DNA from: Pseudaestuariivita atlantica
GTDB taxonomy: Bacteria; Pseudomonadota; Alphaproteobacteria; Rhodobacterales; Rhodobacteraceae
DNA: 64,000 nucleotides
Assembly (NCBI RefSeq): GCF_001205715.1
Contig: NZ_AQQZ01000006.1
Coordinates: 186,001-250,000 of the forward strand
Reading direction: 5' to 3'
Part shown: piece after piece, positions 19,732 through 28,048 of the stretch
Position numbering within the stretch: position 1 is the stretch's first letter
How the letters are laid out: the number at the start of each line of letters is the position of its first letter
The notes under the pieces: model-generated
What the model was told of the DNA's origin: nothing
What the model saw: only the letters and a program-made list of their open reading frames with translations
Databases searched by the model: none
Translations under genes and position numbers: made by a program

Positions 19732-20613
19732 TCAGGCCCCGGCCACCAAATCCCGCAAAATTTGCTCAAGCGACTGGATCAGTCCGGCGCGCGGGGAATT
19801 GCGGCGGCTCGCCAGCACGATGGGCCGCGTCAGCCGCTCGTTCGGCAAGGGGATCACCCGGATGCCCTCCAGCGCGGGGGCGAGCGCGCGGCGCGGCAGA
19901 ATCGAGATGCCAAGGTCGTTGCGCACCAGCGCCTCCACACCCTCGAAACTGTCCACCTCCATCGTCGACCGCGCGGCCCAGCCGTGGCGCAGCAGATAGG
20001 CCTCGATCTCGAAGGACAGGCGCGTGCGGCGGTCGAACCAGATGAAGGGCCGCGTGGCGAGCAGCCTGTCGAACGGCAGCGCCCCGGCGCGCGTCGACAC
20101 GATCATCTGGTAGGGTTCGTCACAGATCGGCGCGAGGCTCAGCGCCGGGTCGGGGTCGCGCGGCGCGGTCACGAGGGCCGCGTGCACCGCGCCGTCGCGC
20201 ACCCGGTCGAGAAGGCTTGCCGAGGAGGCCGACAACATCTCGATTTCAAGCGCGGGGTGATCGGCGACCAGCCGCGCCAGCGACGGCGCCATCAGGCTTT
20301 GCACGGTCGACGGCGCCGCCCCCAGCGTCGCGCGCCCCGACAGCCGGTGCCCCTTTGCCAGCGCGCGGATGTCGCTCGCCACGTCCTCAATCCGGCGGGC
20401 ATGATCCACCAGCGCCAGCCCCGCGCCGGTCATCACCGGGGGGCGGCGGGAGCGGTCGAGGATCGCGAATTGCAACTCCTCCTCCAGCGCCTTGATCTGC
20501 AGGCTGACGGCGGAATGGCTGAGCCCGAGGCTCTGCGCCGCCGCGTTCAGCGAGCCATGCTTCGACACCGCGACCACCGTGCGCAGGAACCGCAGGTTCA
20601 TGGGGTGCACCAT
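19732..20613 (-). CDS. LysR-family transcriptional regulator
   Basis: The 293-residue protein has an N-terminal winged helix-turn-helix (about 5-65; NLRFLRTVVAVSKHGSLNAA, LGLSHSAVSLQI) and a C-terminal periplasmic-binding-like effector domain. It is divergent from the acyl-CoA-dehydrogenase-fold gene and probably regulates it and the TPR gene behind it. The start at 20613 (MVHPMNLRF) was preferred because GGAAA lies upstream; ATG 20601 is an alternative. The intergenic region holds a perfect palindrome, AACATATATGTT, suited to a regulator site. The inducer is unknown. Confidence 0.88.
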   Translation of the reverse strand: MVHPMNLRFLRTVVAVSKHGSLNAAAQSLGLSHSAVSLQIKALEEELQFAILDRSRRPPVMTGAGLALVDHARRIEDVASDIRALAKGHRLSGRATLGAAPSTVQSLMAPSLARLVADHPALEIEMLSASSASLLDRVRDGAVHAALVTAPRDPDPALSLAPICDEPYQMIVSTRAGALPFDRLLATRPFIWFDRRTRLSFEIEAYLLRHGWAARSTMEVDSFEGVEALVRNDLGISILPRRALAPALEGIRVIPLPNERLTRPIVLASRRNSPRAGLIQSLEQILRDLVAGA

Positions 20614-20628
20614 ATCGTGAGAATTTCC

Positions 20629-20640
20629 AACATATATGTT
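20629..20640. promoter_or_regulatory. Palindrome AACATATATGTT in the LysR/dehydrogenase intergenic region
   Basis: This perfect 12-bp palindrome lies 16 bases upstream of the LysR start, in a short A/T-rich stretch (20614-20690) that stands out from the GC-rich surroundings. It is a candidate operator. No T-N11-A motif was assigned with confidence. Confidence 0.45.
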
Positions 20641-20740
20641 CACAATTTATCGCTACCTTCGATATTCCTCAATATCGTATCATCGGAAAACGCCGGAAAA
20701 ACCGGCCAAGCGCCCGAACGTGCGGCGACGAGGGACCGAC

Positions 20741-21967
20741 ATGACACGACAGGACCGCATCACCGCGCGACCCGGCCGGGACAGCCCGTGGCTCGACCGC
20801 ATCCGCGCGCTGACACCGGCCTTCGCGGAGCGCGCCGCGCACTGGGACCGGACCCGAAGCTATTGCTGGCAGAACGTGGCCGACCTGACCGCCGCCGGGC
20901 TGATGGGCATGGCGATCCCGCGCGCCCTTGGCGGCGGCGGTGCCAGCACGTTCGATGTGGTGCAGATCGTCGAGGAAGCCGCGCGCGCCTGCACCCTGAC
21001 CGCCCGCATCCTGGTGGAGGCGAACATGGGCGGCGTCGGCGCGGTCATGGCCTACGGGACGGACGCGCAAAAGCGGCTTGCGGCGGACCTCGTTCTGGCG
21101 GGCGACAAGCCCGCGATCTGCATTTCCGAACCACACGCGGGCAGCGCCGCGACCGACATGGCAACGCGCGCCGACCGGCGCGGCGACCGCTGGGTGCTGA
21201 ACGGCACCAAGCACTGGATCACCGGCGGGGGCGTGTCCAAGTTGCACCTCGTCTTCGCCCGCGCGTTTGACGAGCGCGGCGCGGAACTGGGGATCGGCGG
21301 CTTCCTCGTGCATGTCGACCCCGCTGGCGGCATCGCGCCCGCCGGGTTCGAGGTGGTCCGCCACGAACGCACGATGGGCCTGTGCGGGATGCCCGAAGCG
21401 GAGTTGCGCTTCACCGACCTCGAGGTGCCGGACGACATGCTGTTGCGCACGCCCTCGGGCATGGCGCACGGCTTTGCCGACCTGATGACCGCCTATAACG
21501 GCCAGCGCGTCGGCGCGGGCACCATCGCGATGGGCGTGGCGGCGGGCGCGCTGGACCATGCCAGGCGCTACCTGCGGCAGCGCGAACAGTTCGGCCGCCC
21601 CATCGCCGAGTTCCAGGGCCTGCAATGGATGCTCGCCGACATGGACGCGCTGGTGCATGCCTCCCGCCTGATGCTGCACGAGGCCGCGCGATCGGCGGAC
21701 CGGGAGGGCCACCGCTTCCCCGACATGCTGCTGGCCGCGCGGGCCAAGGCTTTTGCGTCGGAAAGCGCGATAAAGGTTGTCAACGACGCGCTTCAGATGT
21801 TCGGTGCGCGGGGGTACGGTGGCGAGGAGCCGCTGGAACGCATGTACCGCGACGTCCGGATGTTCACCATCGGCGGCGGCACCGCGCAGATCCTGAAGAC
21901 GCAGGTCGCCGGTGCGATACTGGGAATGAAGACACCGCAGACGCGCGACGGTTCCGCGCCGCGGTGA
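20741..21967 (+). CDS. Acyl-CoA dehydrogenase-fold protein lacking the usual catalytic glutamate
   Basis: The 408-residue flavoprotein has the family layout: N-terminal helical domain, beta domain with CISEPHAGSAATDM and NGTKHWITGGG, and C-terminal helices with REQFGRPIAEFQ and FGARGYGGEEPLERMYRD. The position that is the catalytic Glu in short- and medium-chain enzymes is Gly379 (IGGGT). The alternative Glu position of isovaleryl-CoA dehydrogenase is Gln255 (YNGQRVG). 3-Sulfinopropanoyl-CoA desulfinase also carries a Gln there, so desulfination or another non-dehydrogenation reaction is possible. I chose the ATG at 20741 (GAGGGA five bases upstream). A TPR gene follows 18 bases later and a LysR gene is divergent. 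Confidence 0.8.
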   Translation: MTRQDRITARPGRDSPWLDRIRALTPAFAERAAHWDRTRSYCWQNVADLTAAGLMGMAIPRALGGGGASTFDVVQIVEEAARACTLTARILVEANMGGVGAVMAYGTDAQKRLAADLVLAGDKPAICISEPHAGSAATDMATRADRRGDRWVLNGTKHWITGGGVSKLHLVFARAFDERGAELGIGGFLVHVDPAGGIAPAGFEVVRHERTMGLCGMPEAELRFTDLEVPDDMLLRTPSGMAHGFADLMTAYNGQRVGAGTIAMGVAAGALDHARRYLRQREQFGRPIAEFQGLQWMLADMDALVHASRLMLHEAARSADREGHRFPDMLLAARAKAFASESAIKVVNDALQMFGARGYGGEEPLERMYRDVRMFTIGGGTAQILKTQVAGAILGMKTPQTRDGSAPR

Positions 21968-21985
21968 CACGCGACAAGGAGCACG

Positions 21986-23392
21986 ATGCCCATGGCGATG
22001 ACCACCCATCACGACGCCCACGGGCTGGCCTTCACCGCCAGCTCCGCCGACAGCGCGCAGCGGTTCCACGATTTCACCACCTGCTACATGGGGTTCCGGC
22101 CCGATACCGGGCTGGTCCTGAAAGAGATCGCAACCGCCGACCCCGACATGCCCATGGCGCGGATCGGCAAGGGCTATTTGGCCAAGCTGATGGGCAGCGC
22201 CAGCCATTCCGCCCGCGCCGACAAGGTGTCGGCGGGCATGGGCGCGCATCTTGAACAGGTGGGCGCGAATGACCGCGAACGCCGCCACGCGGCGGCGCTG
22301 GCGGCGTGGTGCGCCGGTGACCTCGACCGCACGACGCGCATCTGGGAGGACATCCTCCTCGATCACCCGATGGACGGGCTGGCGCTGCGGCTGGCGCATT
22401 TCACGCATTTCTACTCGGGCGACGGGCGCCGCATGCGCGACTCGCTGGCCCGCGTCCTGCCGCTCTGGTCCGAGGATCACCCGAATTACGGCTACCTGCA
22501 GGGCATGTACGCTTTCGGGCTGGAAGAAGCGGGCGAATACGACAAGGCCGAGCGGTATGGCCGCGCGGCGGTCGCGCGCAACCGGCAGGACGCGTGGTCG
22601 GTCCACGCGGTCGCCCACGTGCTGGAGATGACCGAGCGCCACGAGGACGGCATCGCCTGGGTCGCGGAGCTTGAAGACGGCTGGTCCACGACCAACAACT
22701 TCCGCTTCCACCTTTACTGGCACAAATGCCTCTACCACCTTGAACGGGGCGAGTTCGACGAGGTGCTGCGCATCTACGACGCGCAGGTCGCGTCCGATAT
22801 CACGTCGGATTTCTACCTCGACATCTGCAATTGCTCGTCGCTCTTGTGGCGGCTTGAGATGTTCGGCGTGGACGTGGGCGACCGCTGGACGGCGCTGGCC
22901 GAGGTCGCCCGCACCCACCTTGCCGACCGGGACCTGATATTCGTCTCGCTGCACTACCTGATGGCGCTGATCGCCAATGGCGACATGGTGGCGGCAGAGC
23001 AGATGATGGACAGCCTGCGCACGTGGTCGACGCTGGACGACACGCAGGCGCGGATCTGCGCCGACGTCGGTCTGGCCATCGCCGACGGGTTGAAACTCGC
23101 ACGCGGCGGACGCCATGCCGAGGCGGTCACGGTGATGGAACCGGTGCGTTACGCGCTGGCCCGGATCGGCGGCAGCAAGGCGCAGCGGGACGTCTTCATG
23201 ATGATCCTGCTGGACGCCGCCAAGGCCAGCAACGACGCGCTCGTCGCGCGGGCGCTGTTTGCCGAACGGCTGGGCGACAAGGTCCATTCAAGCTGGACCT
23301 GGAAGAATTACGGCGCGGTGCTGGAGGCGAACGGCCAGACGGACGAGGCGATGCGGGCCGAGGAGGAAGCACGCCGCATCCTCGCCGCGTGA
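21986..23392 (+). CDS. TTC38-like tetratricopeptide protein
   Basis: The 468-residue cytoplasmic protein is almost entirely helical-repeat sequence. TPR-like units are seen at about 100-260 (for example YDKAERYGRAAVARN) and 370-460, and no signal peptide is present. It resembles the TTC38 family found in bacteria and animals, whose function is unknown. AAGGAG lies four bases before the ATG at 21986; ATG codons two and four residues later are alternatives. It follows the acyl-CoA-dehydrogenase-fold gene by 18 bases and is probably co-transcribed, which suggests a scaffold or accessory role in the same pathway. Confidence 0.75.
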   Translation: MPMAMTTHHDAHGLAFTASSADSAQRFHDFTTCYMGFRPDTGLVLKEIATADPDMPMARIGKGYLAKLMGSASHSARADKVSAGMGAHLEQVGANDRERRHAAALAAWCAGDLDRTTRIWEDILLDHPMDGLALRLAHFTHFYSGDGRRMRDSLARVLPLWSEDHPNYGYLQGMYAFGLEEAGEYDKAERYGRAAVARNRQDAWSVHAVAHVLEMTERHEDGIAWVAELEDGWSTTNNFRFHLYWHKCLYHLERGEFDEVLRIYDAQVASDITSDFYLDICNCSSLLWRLEMFGVDVGDRWTALAEVARTHLADRDLIFVSLHYLMALIANGDMVAAEQMMDSLRTWSTLDDTQARICADVGLAIADGLKLARGGRHAEAVTVMEPVRYALARIGGSKAQRDVFMMILLDAAKASNDALVARALFAERLGDKVHSSWTWKNYGAVLEANGQTDEAMRAEEEARRILAA

Positions 23393-23429
23393 GCCTCTTG
23401 TCAGGAGAAACCCCGGCTCGTGAAACTGG

Positions 23430-23463
23430 CCGGTGGCGAAGTGCTGGAGAACTCCGCCACCGG
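23430..23463. terminator. Hairpin between convergent TPR and algX-like genes
   Basis: CCGGTGGCG pairs with CGCCACCGG (9 bp, 16-base loop) in the 79-base gap between the two convergent stops. It has no T-run, so it is a hairpin terminator candidate of moderate strength. Confidence 0.5.
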
Positions 23464-23471
23464 GTGATGCC

Positions 23472-24788
23472 TCAGTAAAGGTGCACGGTCGAACCGGCAC
23501 CCACCGCAGCGGCATCGTAACGCAGGGTGGCAGAGGTCAGTTCGCGGCCCTGCAGCGCGTCGAGGCTCACTGCCCACCACGGCGATTGCAGGTGCGCGGG
23601 CACCTGGTTGCGGCGCGCAAGGCTCAGCGTTTCCTTGCTGCCATCGGCAAAGCGCAGGTCGACCTTCACCTTCTGGATCGGGCTGTCGGGCAGGTTCAGC
23701 GCCAGAACCGACGGCGCGGCGTCCTTCAGCTTGACCTTGGTCTTGCCCGACGCGTCGAGGTCCGCCGCGACCTCGCCACCCGCATCGGCGTCAAAGCGCA
23801 GCGCGCCCAGCAATTGCCGCAGCACGCCCAGCGATTTGAGGTTCGCGGTATAGGGAAGCTCCCACACGACGAGGTCGAACTCCGTCCCGTCGGTCAGAAG
23901 GCCCGCGTTGATTACGCCTTCCAGCGCCCCGATCGCGCCACCGCCAGACACCGAGTGGTTGACGACCTCGGCCTGAAGCGACCCGGCGATGGCATCGCCA
24001 AAGCGGTAGGCGTCCTTCTTGTAGCGGTTGCTGAAGCTCGACCCGGCCAGCAGCACTTTCGGGCGTGCGCTGGTGTCGTCGAGAAGGCCCAGACCGGCAT
24101 CCGCGAAGGCCGGGATCGTGTGTTCGACGGGCGCGATCTGCGCATCGCAGACGGCCTTGGCCATCTTGGCGAGCGACCCGCGTTCGGCAAAGGCTTCAGT
24201 CCCGGCCTCGGGGCGCGCGACCTGCGATCCCGCAAAGGCGGGCAGCCCGGCGGCGATCACCTCTTCGGCCAGCGCAACCGCGCTTTCCGCTGCCCCTTGC
24301 GGGGTCCAGTGAGTGTCGTGGCGGTAGTAATAGGCGTCCCGCATCTCGTCCGATCCGGTGGCTATCTCAAGCAGGTTGGGCGCGATGGCCCCAGCCTGAC
24401 GCATGACGTCGACCATCTCGTTGAACGAGGCTGTTGCGGCCTCCGCGTCGTAATCGACCGCACCGCCCGCCAGCGCCTCGAGCATGGCCTGACCGGCGAC
24501 CAGCGGGCGCGGCGGGGCCATGACGATGGCCAGCCGCGTGCCGCGCGCCTCGAACTCACCCACGATCTCGGCCAGAAGCTCCGCCGCCTCGGCACCGGGC
24601 GTGTAATCCGTGCGCATCTGGTCGGCGGTGATGATCCAGTCGGTCGCACCGCCCGAGATGACGGGCGCCAGCTTGCGGTACTTCTTCGGCATGTCATCGG
24701 CCGACAGGAAGGCGTCGCACAAGGGGGCGGACTGGGCGGCACCGGCACCGATCAGGGCGGCGGCGCAAAGGGTTGCGAGATGTTTCAT
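23472..24788 (-). CDS. algX: AlgX-like periplasmic O-acetyltransferase
   Basis: The 438-residue protein has a signal peptide (MKHLATLCAAALIGAGAAQS), an SGNH-hydrolase-like domain with the Asp-His pair in HDTHWTPQG (about 180) and nucleophile region AGSSFSNRY (about 265). A C-terminal beta-rich domain (about 330-438) is placed like the carbohydrate-binding module of AlgX. AlgX transfers acetyl groups to alginate in the periplasm. The ATG at 24788 overlaps the stop of the algJ-like gene as ATGA. It is the last gene of an algF-algI-algJ-algX run. Telling AlgX from AlgJ rests on the C-terminal domain. Confidence 0.82.
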   Translation of the reverse strand: MKHLATLCAAALIGAGAAQSAPLCDAFLSADDMPKKYRKLAPVISGGATDWIITADQMRTDYTPGAEAAELLAEIVGEFEARGTRLAIVMAPPRPLVAGQAMLEALAGGAVDYDAEAATASFNEMVDVMRQAGAIAPNLLEIATGSDEMRDAYYYRHDTHWTPQGAAESAVALAEEVIAAGLPAFAGSQVARPEAGTEAFAERGSLAKMAKAVCDAQIAPVEHTIPAFADAGLGLLDDTSARPKVLLAGSSFSNRYKKDAYRFGDAIAGSLQAEVVNHSVSGGGAIGALEGVINAGLLTDGTEFDLVVWELPYTANLKSLGVLRQLLGALRFDADAGGEVAADLDASGKTKVKLKDAAPSVLALNLPDSPIQKVKVDLRFADGSKETLSLARRNQVPAHLQSPWWAVSLDALQGRELTSATLRYDAAAVGAGSTVHLY

Positions 24789-25813
24789 TGGTCTTGGCTC
24801 CATGTATCAAGATACCGCTCGGGGATTTCCCAAAGCACGATTTGCGGGGTGAGGTCGGACAGGGCATCCCCGTCCAGAAAGCGATCCATCGGGATGAACG
24901 GGCCACGGCCCTCCATCGCGAAGGAGATCACGTCGGCGTTCAGCGCGGATTTCAGGAACCCCGTGAAGTGGAAATCCGTGCGCGCGGAATAGCTGGTGCC
25001 GACCAGCGCCACCGGCGTCTCCGCGTCGCCGAAGAGGTCCATGCCGGCATCCCCGGCCTGGGTGGTTTCATAGGTGGCGATCACTTCCGGCGCGGGCCCG
25101 ACCAGCGGACGCCAGACACCTGTGTCGACGAAGGCAAGCAGGTCGCCGTCAAAGGCGCGGGTGCCGATTTGCGCGGTCTCGAAGGTGGCCGTCGCCGCGA
25201 TCTCCCCTTCCAGCAGCGCGCCGATCCGGTCGGCGACGGCGGCGGCCCCTTCCGGGCTCCAATGCGTGTCGGTCGCCATGAAGGCCTGTGGACCCGTCAG
25301 CGCGGGGCGCAGATCCACGCTGCGCAGGCCCGCCTCGGCAATGATGGTCAGCAGGTGGTCATAGCGCGCATTGAACCGCGCCGAACGTGCGCGCGGCAGC
25401 ACATCGCCCCGCATCCGGGCCTTGTCGGGCACGATCACCGGGATCAATTCGGCCCCGGCCTTCCGCACGCGCGACGTCACGGCCCGCAACTCGGACGCGA
25501 AATCGCGGCTGTCGGCAGGGGCGGCAAACTCCTCGGCGGTGAAGAGGACGCCGTCGCGGCCCGCAACCGCGCCCTCGGCCAATTCGCCCAAGGCGCCGTA
25601 TTTCACGGCGGCCCAGGATTGGCGCAGCGTGTCGCGCATCGGGAAGCTGGCATCGAAGCGCTCTTCATACAGGCGCTGCGCCTTGCCCGAGATCACGTCC
25701 GCCGTCAGTTCATCAAGCGGCACGTTGGCGATGGTCCATGCGCCGGGCGTCAGGGTCAGGCCGATGAAGCTGGCGGCAAAGACGTGCGCGTTCAGGGTGG
25801 GAAGGATGGGCAT
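24785..25813 (-). CDS. algJ: AlgJ-like membrane-anchored O-acetyltransferase
   Basis: The 342-residue protein has an uncleaved N-terminal hydrophobic anchor (about 8-30) and a single periplasmic SGNH-like domain. The catalytic elements are ATDTHWSPEG (about 185) and VGTSYSART (about 275). AlgJ works with AlgI to acetylate the polymer. AAGGAG lies nine bases upstream of the ATG at 25813. It follows algI by 13 bases and overlaps algX by four. It lacks the C-terminal carbohydrate-binding extension of the next gene. Confidence 0.82.
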   Translation of the reverse strand: MPILPTLNAHVFAASFIGLTLTPGAWTIANVPLDELTADVISGKAQRLYEERFDASFPMRDTLRQSWAAVKYGALGELAEGAVAGRDGVLFTAEEFAAPADSRDFASELRAVTSRVRKAGAELIPVIVPDKARMRGDVLPRARSARFNARYDHLLTIIAEAGLRSVDLRPALTGPQAFMATDTHWSPEGAAAVADRIGALLEGEIAATATFETAQIGTRAFDGDLLAFVDTGVWRPLVGPAPEVIATYETTQAGDAGMDLFGDAETPVALVGTSYSARTDFHFTGFLKSALNADVISFAMEGRGPFIPMDRFLDGDALSDLTPQIVLWEIPERYLDTWSQDQ

Positions 25814-25826
25814 TGTCTGGTCTCCT

Positions 25827-27245
25827 TCAGAACTGGAAGTAGAGGAAAGGCGCTTCGCCGCGCGCCTGGATGATGACGGCGCAAAGCGCGAACAGCGCGA
25901 CCATGCGCAGGCCGGCGGACGCGGCCCACAGCGTTTCCATGCGCGGCGCGCGCAGGCGGCCCAGCCATACCGGGTGCAGCGACAGCGCGATGCCCAGCGT
26001 CAGGGCGATTACCTCGGTCGGGCGGGTCAGCAGCGCCATCTCGGCGGTGAGGGCGACCCCGTTCAGCCCGGCCATCCCGGCATATATGGCAAAGGCGTGG
26101 CCCACGGTTTCGGCACGGAAAACGACCCAGCCGATCAGCACGAAGACCATGGTCAAGGGCCATGCGATGGCGCGCGGCCAGACATGGGCGCGGTGCTTGG
26201 ACCCCAGCGCACGCTCGACCGCCATCAGGCCGCCATGCCAGATGCCCCACAGGATGAAGGTCCAGTTGGCACCGTGCCACAGCCCGCCCAGCACCATCGT
26301 CAGCAGGAGGTTGCGGTAGGTCCTGACCGCGCCGCCCCGGTTGCCGCCAAGCGGCACGTAGAGGTAGTCGCGCAGCCAGGTCGACAGGCTGATATGCCAG
26401 CGCCGCCAGAACTCGGTCACCGACTGGCTGACATAGGGCGCGTTGAAGTTCTCCATGAACCGGAAGCCCAGCATCAGACCCAGCCCGATCGCCATGGCCG
26501 AGTAGCCCGCGAAGTCGAAGAACAGCTGAATCGCGTAGGCCCCTGCCCCCAGCCAGCCTTCGGCCATGGTTGGCGCGTCCAGCGCGAACAGGCGGTCGGC
26601 CAGCGGTGCGACGCTGTCGGCGATCAGGATCTTCATCGCCAGCCCTATGACGAAGCGACGCACGCCCGCGGTGAACAGCGCAAGGCTGTGGGTGCGGTGC
26701 CGGAACTGGTGCGCCAGGTCCTTGTACCGCAGGATCGGCCCCGCGATGAGCTGCGGGAAAAGCGACGAGAAGGCGAGGAAATCGACCAGCCGCGCGGCGG
26801 GCGGCGCATCGCCCCGCGCCACGTCGAGGATATAGCTGATCGACTGGAAGACGAGGAAGGACAGCCCGATGGGCAGCACGATCTCGGGCAGGCTCAACCC
26901 GCCGCCAGAGCCGAGGTCAAGCCGGGCGATGGCGTCGCTGTAGGAACCCGCGATGAAGTAGGCGTATTTGAACCAGCCAAGGATCGCGAGGTTGCCGACG
27001 ATCCCCAGACGCACGGCCCAGGTCCGGGTCTTTTCCGTCCGCGCGCCTACCGCGACCACGCCCGCCACGTAGCTGAGCGTCGCGATGCCGAGGACCAGCA
27101 GCAGGTACCCCACCTTCCACCAGCCATAGAACAGGCAGCTGGCGATCAGCAGCGTCATCGTGCGATGGCGCGCAGGCGTCAGGTAATAGGTCACCAGGAA
27201 CAGCGGCAGGAAACCGAACAGGAAGATGGGGGTGGAAAAGACCAT
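25827..27245 (-). CDS. algI: MBOAT-family acetyl carrier AlgI
   Basis: The 472-residue polytopic protein starts MVFSTPIFLFGFLPLF, very like Pseudomonas AlgI. It has the MBOAT signature with the conserved histidine in GGLWHGANWTF (about 320) and SVTEFWRRWHISLSTWLRDY before it. It is predicted to move acetyl groups from a cytoplasmic donor across the inner membrane for AlgJ and AlgX. It lies between algF and algJ on the same strand with gaps of 11 and 13 bases. Related MBOAT proteins serve other polymers; the AlgF/J/X neighbours make the alginate-type assignment strong. Confidence 0.92.
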   Translation of the reverse strand: MVFSTPIFLFGFLPLFLVTYYLTPARHRTMTLLIASCLFYGWWKVGYLLLVLGIATLSYVAGVVAVGARTEKTRTWAVRLGIVGNLAILGWFKYAYFIAGSYSDAIARLDLGSGGGLSLPEIVLPIGLSFLVFQSISYILDVARGDAPPAARLVDFLAFSSLFPQLIAGPILRYKDLAHQFRHRTHSLALFTAGVRRFVIGLAMKILIADSVAPLADRLFALDAPTMAEGWLGAGAYAIQLFFDFAGYSAMAIGLGLMLGFRFMENFNAPYVSQSVTEFWRRWHISLSTWLRDYLYVPLGGNRGGAVRTYRNLLLTMVLGGLWHGANWTFILWGIWHGGLMAVERALGSKHRAHVWPRAIAWPLTMVFVLIGWVVFRAETVGHAFAIYAGMAGLNGVALTAEMALLTRPTEVIALTLGIALSLHPVWLGRLRAPRMETLWAASAGLRMVALFALCAVIIQARGEAPFLYFQF

Positions 27246-27256
27246 GGGTCAGCGCC

Positions 27257-27868
27257 TCAGTTCAGCGACAGCACGGGGCCGAAGCTGTTGGGGACAAGGC
27301 GCGCGGCGTCGTCGCCCGCGACGAAGGTCACGTTCTGGCCGCGCGCAAGGTTCACGTCGAACGTGCCGAGGATGGCGTTGTCGGTCACCCGCTCGACGGC
27401 GAGCGTGGCGCTGACGGGGTTGACCGCGCGGCTGGCCGAGGCGCCGGGGGCCTGCGCGGCCACGACTTCCATCCCGCGGCCCGGCACGATCAGGCGCACC
27501 GGCGCGTCGCCCGCATTCACGAGGATCAGGTGCACCTTGGCCGCGGTTTCGCGCTGCGGCTCTTCGATCACCTGCCCGGCATCGGCGAGGCTGTAATAGG
27601 ACCCGGCAACCGCCCCTTCGAGGGCCCCCGCGCTGATCGCCACGTAAACGTCGCGCTGGTCTTCGCCCAGTTGCAGGGGCGCGCCCATGAAGGCGGCGTC
27701 CGAGGCCGGGGCGTCGAACTCTTCCAGCACCCGCACGAACACCGCGTCCTCGGGGGCCGGCGCGTCGTAAAGGGCCGCGTCGTCCGCGAACACGGGCGCG
27801 GCGGGAAAGGTCGTCACGGCCATCAGGGCGATGCCCGACAGGATGGTAAGGGTCTGGGATCTGGTCAT
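27257..27868 (-). CDS. algF: AlgF-like periplasmic acetylation protein
   Basis: The 203-residue protein has a signal peptide (MTRSQTLTILSGIALMAV...VFA) and a small beta-rich periplasmic domain pair. It begins DDAALYDAPAPEDAVFVRV, which matches the start of mature AlgF as I recall it. AlgF is needed for alginate acetylation and interacts with AlgJ and AlgX. I chose the ATG at 27868 because AAGGAG lies nine bases upstream. It is the first gene of the algF-I-J-X unit, since a terminator separates it from the algK-like gene upstream. Confidence 0.82.
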   Translation of the reverse strand: MTRSQTLTILSGIALMAVTTFPAAPVFADDAALYDAPAPEDAVFVRVLEEFDAPASDAAFMGAPLQLGEDQRDVYVAISAGALEGAVAGSYYSLADAGQVIEEPQRETAAKVHLILVNAGDAPVRLIVPGRGMEVVAAQAPGASASRAVNPVSATLAVERVTDNAILGTFDVNLARGQNVTFVAGDDAARLVPNSFGPVLSLN

Positions 27869-27992
27869 TGGTCTGGCTCCTTGTCTCACACCCCGGTTGT
27901 TACCGCAGACCGCTCCCGCGCCGAGATGCGGGTCGGGATAGCGGGCGGTCCAAAAGGATAGGCGCGCGTTTCGAAAGGGAGTGGCCGCGACG

Positions 27993-28025
27993 AAAAAGGG
28001 CCCGCGCGAAACGCGCGAGCCCCTT
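27993..28025 (-). terminator. Intrinsic terminator after the algK-like gene
   Basis: Read on the minus strand, AAGGGGCTCGCGCG pairs with CGCGCGGGCCCTT and runs directly into TTTTTC. It is GC-rich with a T-tail and lies 24 bases after the algK-like stop, so algF-I-J-X probably has its own promoter in 27869-27990. Confidence 0.85.
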
Positions 28026-28048
28026 GCCCGAGTGGTGGCAGGCTGTGT

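Noticed and set aside
17722-21270. A very long plus-strand open frame (over 1100 codons)
   Set aside because: It is antisense to the permease and LysR genes, its product is Arg/Gln/His-rich low-complexity sequence, and it has no domain. High GC content creates such frames. Other examples are 20669-23287 minus, 37394-39877 plus and 58165-60924 plus.
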